A DNA stretch of 64,000 nucleotides from Chthoniobacteraceae bacterium (GTDB lineage Bacteria > Verrucomicrobiota > Verrucomicrobiia > Chthoniobacterales > Chthoniobacteraceae). This document shows, piece after piece, positions 61,657 to 64,000 of the stretch; within the stretch, counting starts at the first letter, position 1; each line of letters begins with the position of its first letter. The DNA lies in NCBI GenBank assembly GCA_028293625.1, contig JAQGOL010000030.1, forward strand, positions 1-64,000, in the 5' to 3' direction. Under the pieces are notes generated by a model. The model was given only the letters and a program-made list of their open reading frames with translations, searched no databases and was not told the origin of the DNA. The position numbers and the translations under genes were made by a program.

Positions 61657-62625
61657 ATGGAAACCGAGCCGCCGGAAAGCGCTTCCCTCGAACCGCAGCG
61701 AAAGCTTTCCGCGGGCAAGCGCCTCTTTTTAGGCACGATTGCCGGGGATGCGACCCTCGCGTTGCTTTTTCTGGGGCTCAAGCTGCTCGCGGCCGGAAAT
61801 TTAGTTCCCCAAGATCTGATCGGTGTCCTGACGATTCCGAGCCTTTTGCTGGTTCCGGTCGCAAGCGGTCTGATGGCGGCCTATCTCTGGCGCACCCTCA
61901 CTCCGCGGCTCGGGACGTGTGCCCTGCAATCATTATGGATGACGCTGATCGCCGTCCTCGGCGCTTACGTTTGTCTAGGAGAAGGCGCGGTCTGCCTCGT
62001 CATAGGAAGTCCGGTGATTTACCTGGGAATTTTTGCCGGCACCGCCCTCGGCAGGACCTGGTTCAAAAAAGACGGCTCCAACATGCAGCTTTGCATCGTG
62101 CCGCTGGTGGCAATGCTCGGGGGAAGCGAAATGGCGACGCGCACGGATCAACAGGCGGTCGTGGTGGATGAGATCCTGATTCATGCGTCGCCGGCCAAGG
62201 TATGGCCCCACATCCTTGCCTTTCCCGATATTCCGGCCAAACCGGATTACTGGATCTTTCAGATCGGCCTCCCGTATCCGATGTCGACGACGAATGGTGG
62301 CAACTTTGTGGGCGCGGACCGGCAATGCATTTTCAGCGACGGCATCGTGTTAAAAGAAAAGATCGCTGAACTGGTTCCTGAAAAGAAACTCACCTTCGAC
62401 ATCGTGGAGCAACCGACGCATCCGGAGGCGTATGGGCATATCACATTGCACCGGGGCCGTTTTGAGCTTCGTGATAACGGAGACGGCACCACGACGCTTA
62501 TCGGGTCGAGCTGGTATACGCTCCATGTGCGGCCGCTCTTTTATTTCGATTGGTGGACTCGCGACATGACGCGCGCCGTGCATTTGCGGGTGATGGAACA
62601 CGTGCGCCAGCTCTCGGAGGCGTGA
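61657..62625 (+). CDS. Membrane protein with C-terminal SRPBCC domain
   Basis: The 322-residue protein has about three or four N-terminal transmembrane helices (LFLGTIAGDATLALLFLGLKLL, IPSLLLVPVASGLMAAYL, TLIAVLGAYVCLGEGAVCLVIG). The remainder (about 165-322) is an SRPBCC domain (VDEILIHASPAKVWPHILAFPDI, LTFDIVEQPTH, FELRDNGDGTTTLIGSSWYT), a hydrophobic-ligand cavity fold. Ligand unknown. It starts 8 bases after glyS and overlaps the next gene (GTGA), so the three genes may form an operon. Confidence 0.72.
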   Translation: METEPPESASLEPQRKLSAGKRLFLGTIAGDATLALLFLGLKLLAAGNLVPQDLIGVLTIPSLLLVPVASGLMAAYLWRTLTPRLGTCALQSLWMTLIAVLGAYVCLGEGAVCLVIGSPVIYLGIFAGTALGRTWFKKDGSNMQLCIVPLVAMLGGSEMATRTDQQAVVVDEILIHASPAKVWPHILAFPDIPAKPDYWIFQIGLPYPMSTTNGGNFVGADRQCIFSDGIVLKEKIAELVPEKKLTFDIVEQPTHPEAYGHITLHRGRFELRDNGDGTTTLIGSSWYTLHVRPLFYFDWWTRDMTRAVHLRVMEHVRQLSEA

Positions 62626-63098
62626 CACTTTTTAACCTGGTCGTCCGTCACGCCCACTGGCTGGCCCGGGTGCCGCTCCTGCCCCAGTTCTTTGATGCCG
62701 TGCTTCTTACCTGGACCGCGTTATGGGATCGGGAACGGTTGCGCGCCATGGAGCTGATCGAGGAGGCGGCGCTTGAAATTCCCCGGGTCGCTCTTTGCAT
62801 CCACCGTTTTGGCGGGACCGGCTTCGCCATTAACGGCCGGGAATTCGCGCACATCCACGGCAATGGGCTGCTGGATGTTTTTACCGGCAAAACCATTGCC
62901 CGCAAGCTCGTCGCGCAAGGATTGGCGATACCGCATCACGTCTTCGGCGATTCGGCCTGGGCAAGCTACTGGGTCCGTTCGGCCGCTGACGTGCCCGACG
63001 CCATCGCGTTATTACAAACTGCCAGCGGAAGGGCTAATGATTCGAGGACCTGGGATGGATCAAATCTGGATGCGACACGAGGACTGGATCAAGGCTAA
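62622..63098 (+). CDS. Luciferase-domain (DUF5519-type) small protein
   Basis: Start is GTG 62622, overlapping the SRPBCC stop (GTGA). The 158-residue protein reads LARVPLLPQFFDAVLLTWTALWDRERLRAMEL then EIPRVALCIHRFGGTGFAINGREFAHIHGNGLLDVF and HHVFGDSAWASYWVRSAADVPDAIALLQ, a pattern seen in proteins annotated as luciferase family; no luciferase chemistry should be assumed. The last 25 residues (SGRANDSRTWDG...) look unlike a domain end, while another frame reads MDQIWMRHEDWIKANEKLLHF up to 63120. A late frameshift is therefore possible. Confidence 0.6.
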   Translation: MTLFNLVVRHAHWLARVPLLPQFFDAVLLTWTALWDRERLRAMELIEEAALEIPRVALCIHRFGGTGFAINGREFAHIHGNGLLDVFTGKTIARKLVAQGLAIPHHVFGDSAWASYWVRSAADVPDAIALLQTASGRANDSRTWDGSNLDATRGLDQG

Positions 63099-63124
63099 CG
63101 AGAAGCTGTTGCATTTTTAATGCC

Positions 63125-63940
63125 ATGAAGCGTATTACAGGTTTACTGATCGGGCTCGTTTGGATGGACATCCATTTTGTTAGTGCACAGGATCAACTGT
63201 CTCCAGAAACGCATCGTTTCATCACGGAATTAACGAATGAGCAGCGTTCGCGCGAAGCATCTTCACTAAGCACTGGAGAGAAGCTAAGACGGATTCGCGA
63301 GCTAAGAGCTTGTTCATTGGAAAATCCTTCCGGGAAAAATATATGTCGTTTGATGATGGCTTGGTTGGGCGACGAGGAATCTCTTCTCCAGTTAATTCAG
63401 GAGTTTATACAGAATGATGCGACAGGCCCGGGTGTTTTGGGAATTATGCAGAATCCGCACATAATCGATCTGGTTGCGCCCGCATTCTTTGGCGAAGAAA
63501 AGTGGGAGTCAGGCGAAGGCGATGTATTTTATATACCTCGCTCATATCGTGCGGCTGAATTGGCAGTGGCGGTTCTCGATAACTCGCCAGCGTTCAATGA
63601 CAACGTCACGAACTGGGCGCGCACTCTTCGGCGCCTTACCAGCTCTGAGTTACGCGCAATTATACGACCGTGGTGGAAACAAAATGAAAAGTTTTTCCAC
63701 TCTATGAATTACAAGGCGGTACAACCAGGGTTATCGCCAGCACAAGACTTGGCTAGCACTAAATATTCTGATGCAGCTCCAGTGGCGACGACCGCAGCAA
63801 CCCCCATTTCTACCCCTGCCTCATCCGTTGTATCAGCAGATGAATCTCCTGCGCCTTCCACAAAAATGTTATGGATTGCTGTCGCAGTAGCGATGGCATT
63901 ACTAGCAACTGTGCTGGTTTTCTCAACGCGGCGTACGTAA
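63125..63940 (+). CDS. Exported protein with C-terminal membrane anchor, unknown function
   Basis: The 271-residue protein has an N-terminal signal peptide (about 1-21, MKRITGLLIGLVWMDIHF) and a C-terminal transmembrane helix (about 247-266, MLWIAVAVAMALLATVLVF) with a basic tail. Between them are helices (SPETHRFITELTNEQRSRE, LLQLIQEFIQND, RTLRRLTSSELRAII) and a Ser/Thr/Pro-rich linker (about 215-245). Codon use and base composition are visibly AT-richer than those of its neighbours, which hints at later acquisition or a different expression class. No family is recognised. Start ATG at 63125 lacks a Shine-Dalgarno motif. Confidence 0.7.
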   Translation: MKRITGLLIGLVWMDIHFVSAQDQLSPETHRFITELTNEQRSREASSLSTGEKLRRIRELRACSLENPSGKNICRLMMAWLGDEESLLQLIQEFIQNDATGPGVLGIMQNPHIIDLVAPAFFGEEKWESGEGDVFYIPRSYRAAELAVAVLDNSPAFNDNVTNWARTLRRLTSSELRAIIRPWWKQNEKFFHSMNYKAVQPGLSPAQDLASTKYSDAAPVATTAATPISTPASSVVSADESPAPSTKMLWIAVAVAMALLATVLVFSTRRT

Positions 63941-64000
63941 CTCGGATGAAAACTACAGGCTGCAGCGGCAGGCGCTTTATAGCTACGCGGCTTGATTGCG

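Overview
The window reads as chromosomal DNA of a Gram-negative member of the Verrucomicrobia, most likely near Chthoniobacter/Spartobacteria. The case rests on a Verru_Chthon cassette (prepilin-like proteins B, C and A), giant secreted CotH/lamin-tail/LamG and RCC1 proteins, a secreted fibronectin/cadherin-like style of architecture, and outer-membrane biogenesis genes (SurA, LpxI, LpxB, OmpA). The species cannot be fixed from sequence alone. Few start codons are preceded by a recognisable Shine-Dalgarno motif.

Left part (1-22241): a truncated POTRA/ShlB-like gene diverges from a surA-pdxA pair. A secreted Hcp-like protein lies on the minus strand. Then comes a co-oriented block of exported proteins: a 1958-residue protein with three seven-repeat RCC1 propellers, a small exported protein, a CotH kinase-like protein, a 2400-residue LamG/cadherin/lamin-tail/CotH protein, and a frameshifted beta-helix protein with a choice-of-anchor Q end. 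An intergenic stretch at 22391-22592 carries a cluster of short inverted repeats.

Middle part (22858-43315): mainly housekeeping. It holds an Fn3 protein, YceH, RidA, PyrE, SecA, a lone EboE, an MFS transporter with a clear terminator, and a GluR0-like ligand-gated channel whose expected K+ filter is replaced. It continues with DprA, a type IA topoisomerase, a lipoprotein beta-propeller candidate, and an envelope run lpxI - Gfo/Idh/MocA - lpxB - GT39 transferase.

Right part (43411-64000): Verru_Chthon cassette genes B-C-A run on the minus strand and end at a strong terminator. They are followed by a ten-kilobase minus-strand run from 59996 down to 49656. That run contains a TonB/OmpA-like protein, an 82-residue protein, a methyltransferase, a GT2 transferase, an alpha/alpha-toroid protein, a flippase-like membrane protein, then an RbsA-type ATPase, two permeases and an AI-2/rhamnose-type binding lipoprotein. 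Most junctions are 4-base overlaps or near zero gaps, so this is the best candidate for an undescribed functional unit: a lipid-linked glycan pathway coupled to a sugar ABC importer. The right end has glyS (homodimeric type), an SRPBCC membrane protein, a luciferase-domain protein and an unknown exported protein. No tRNA, rRNA, CRISPR array or intact insertion sequence was seen.
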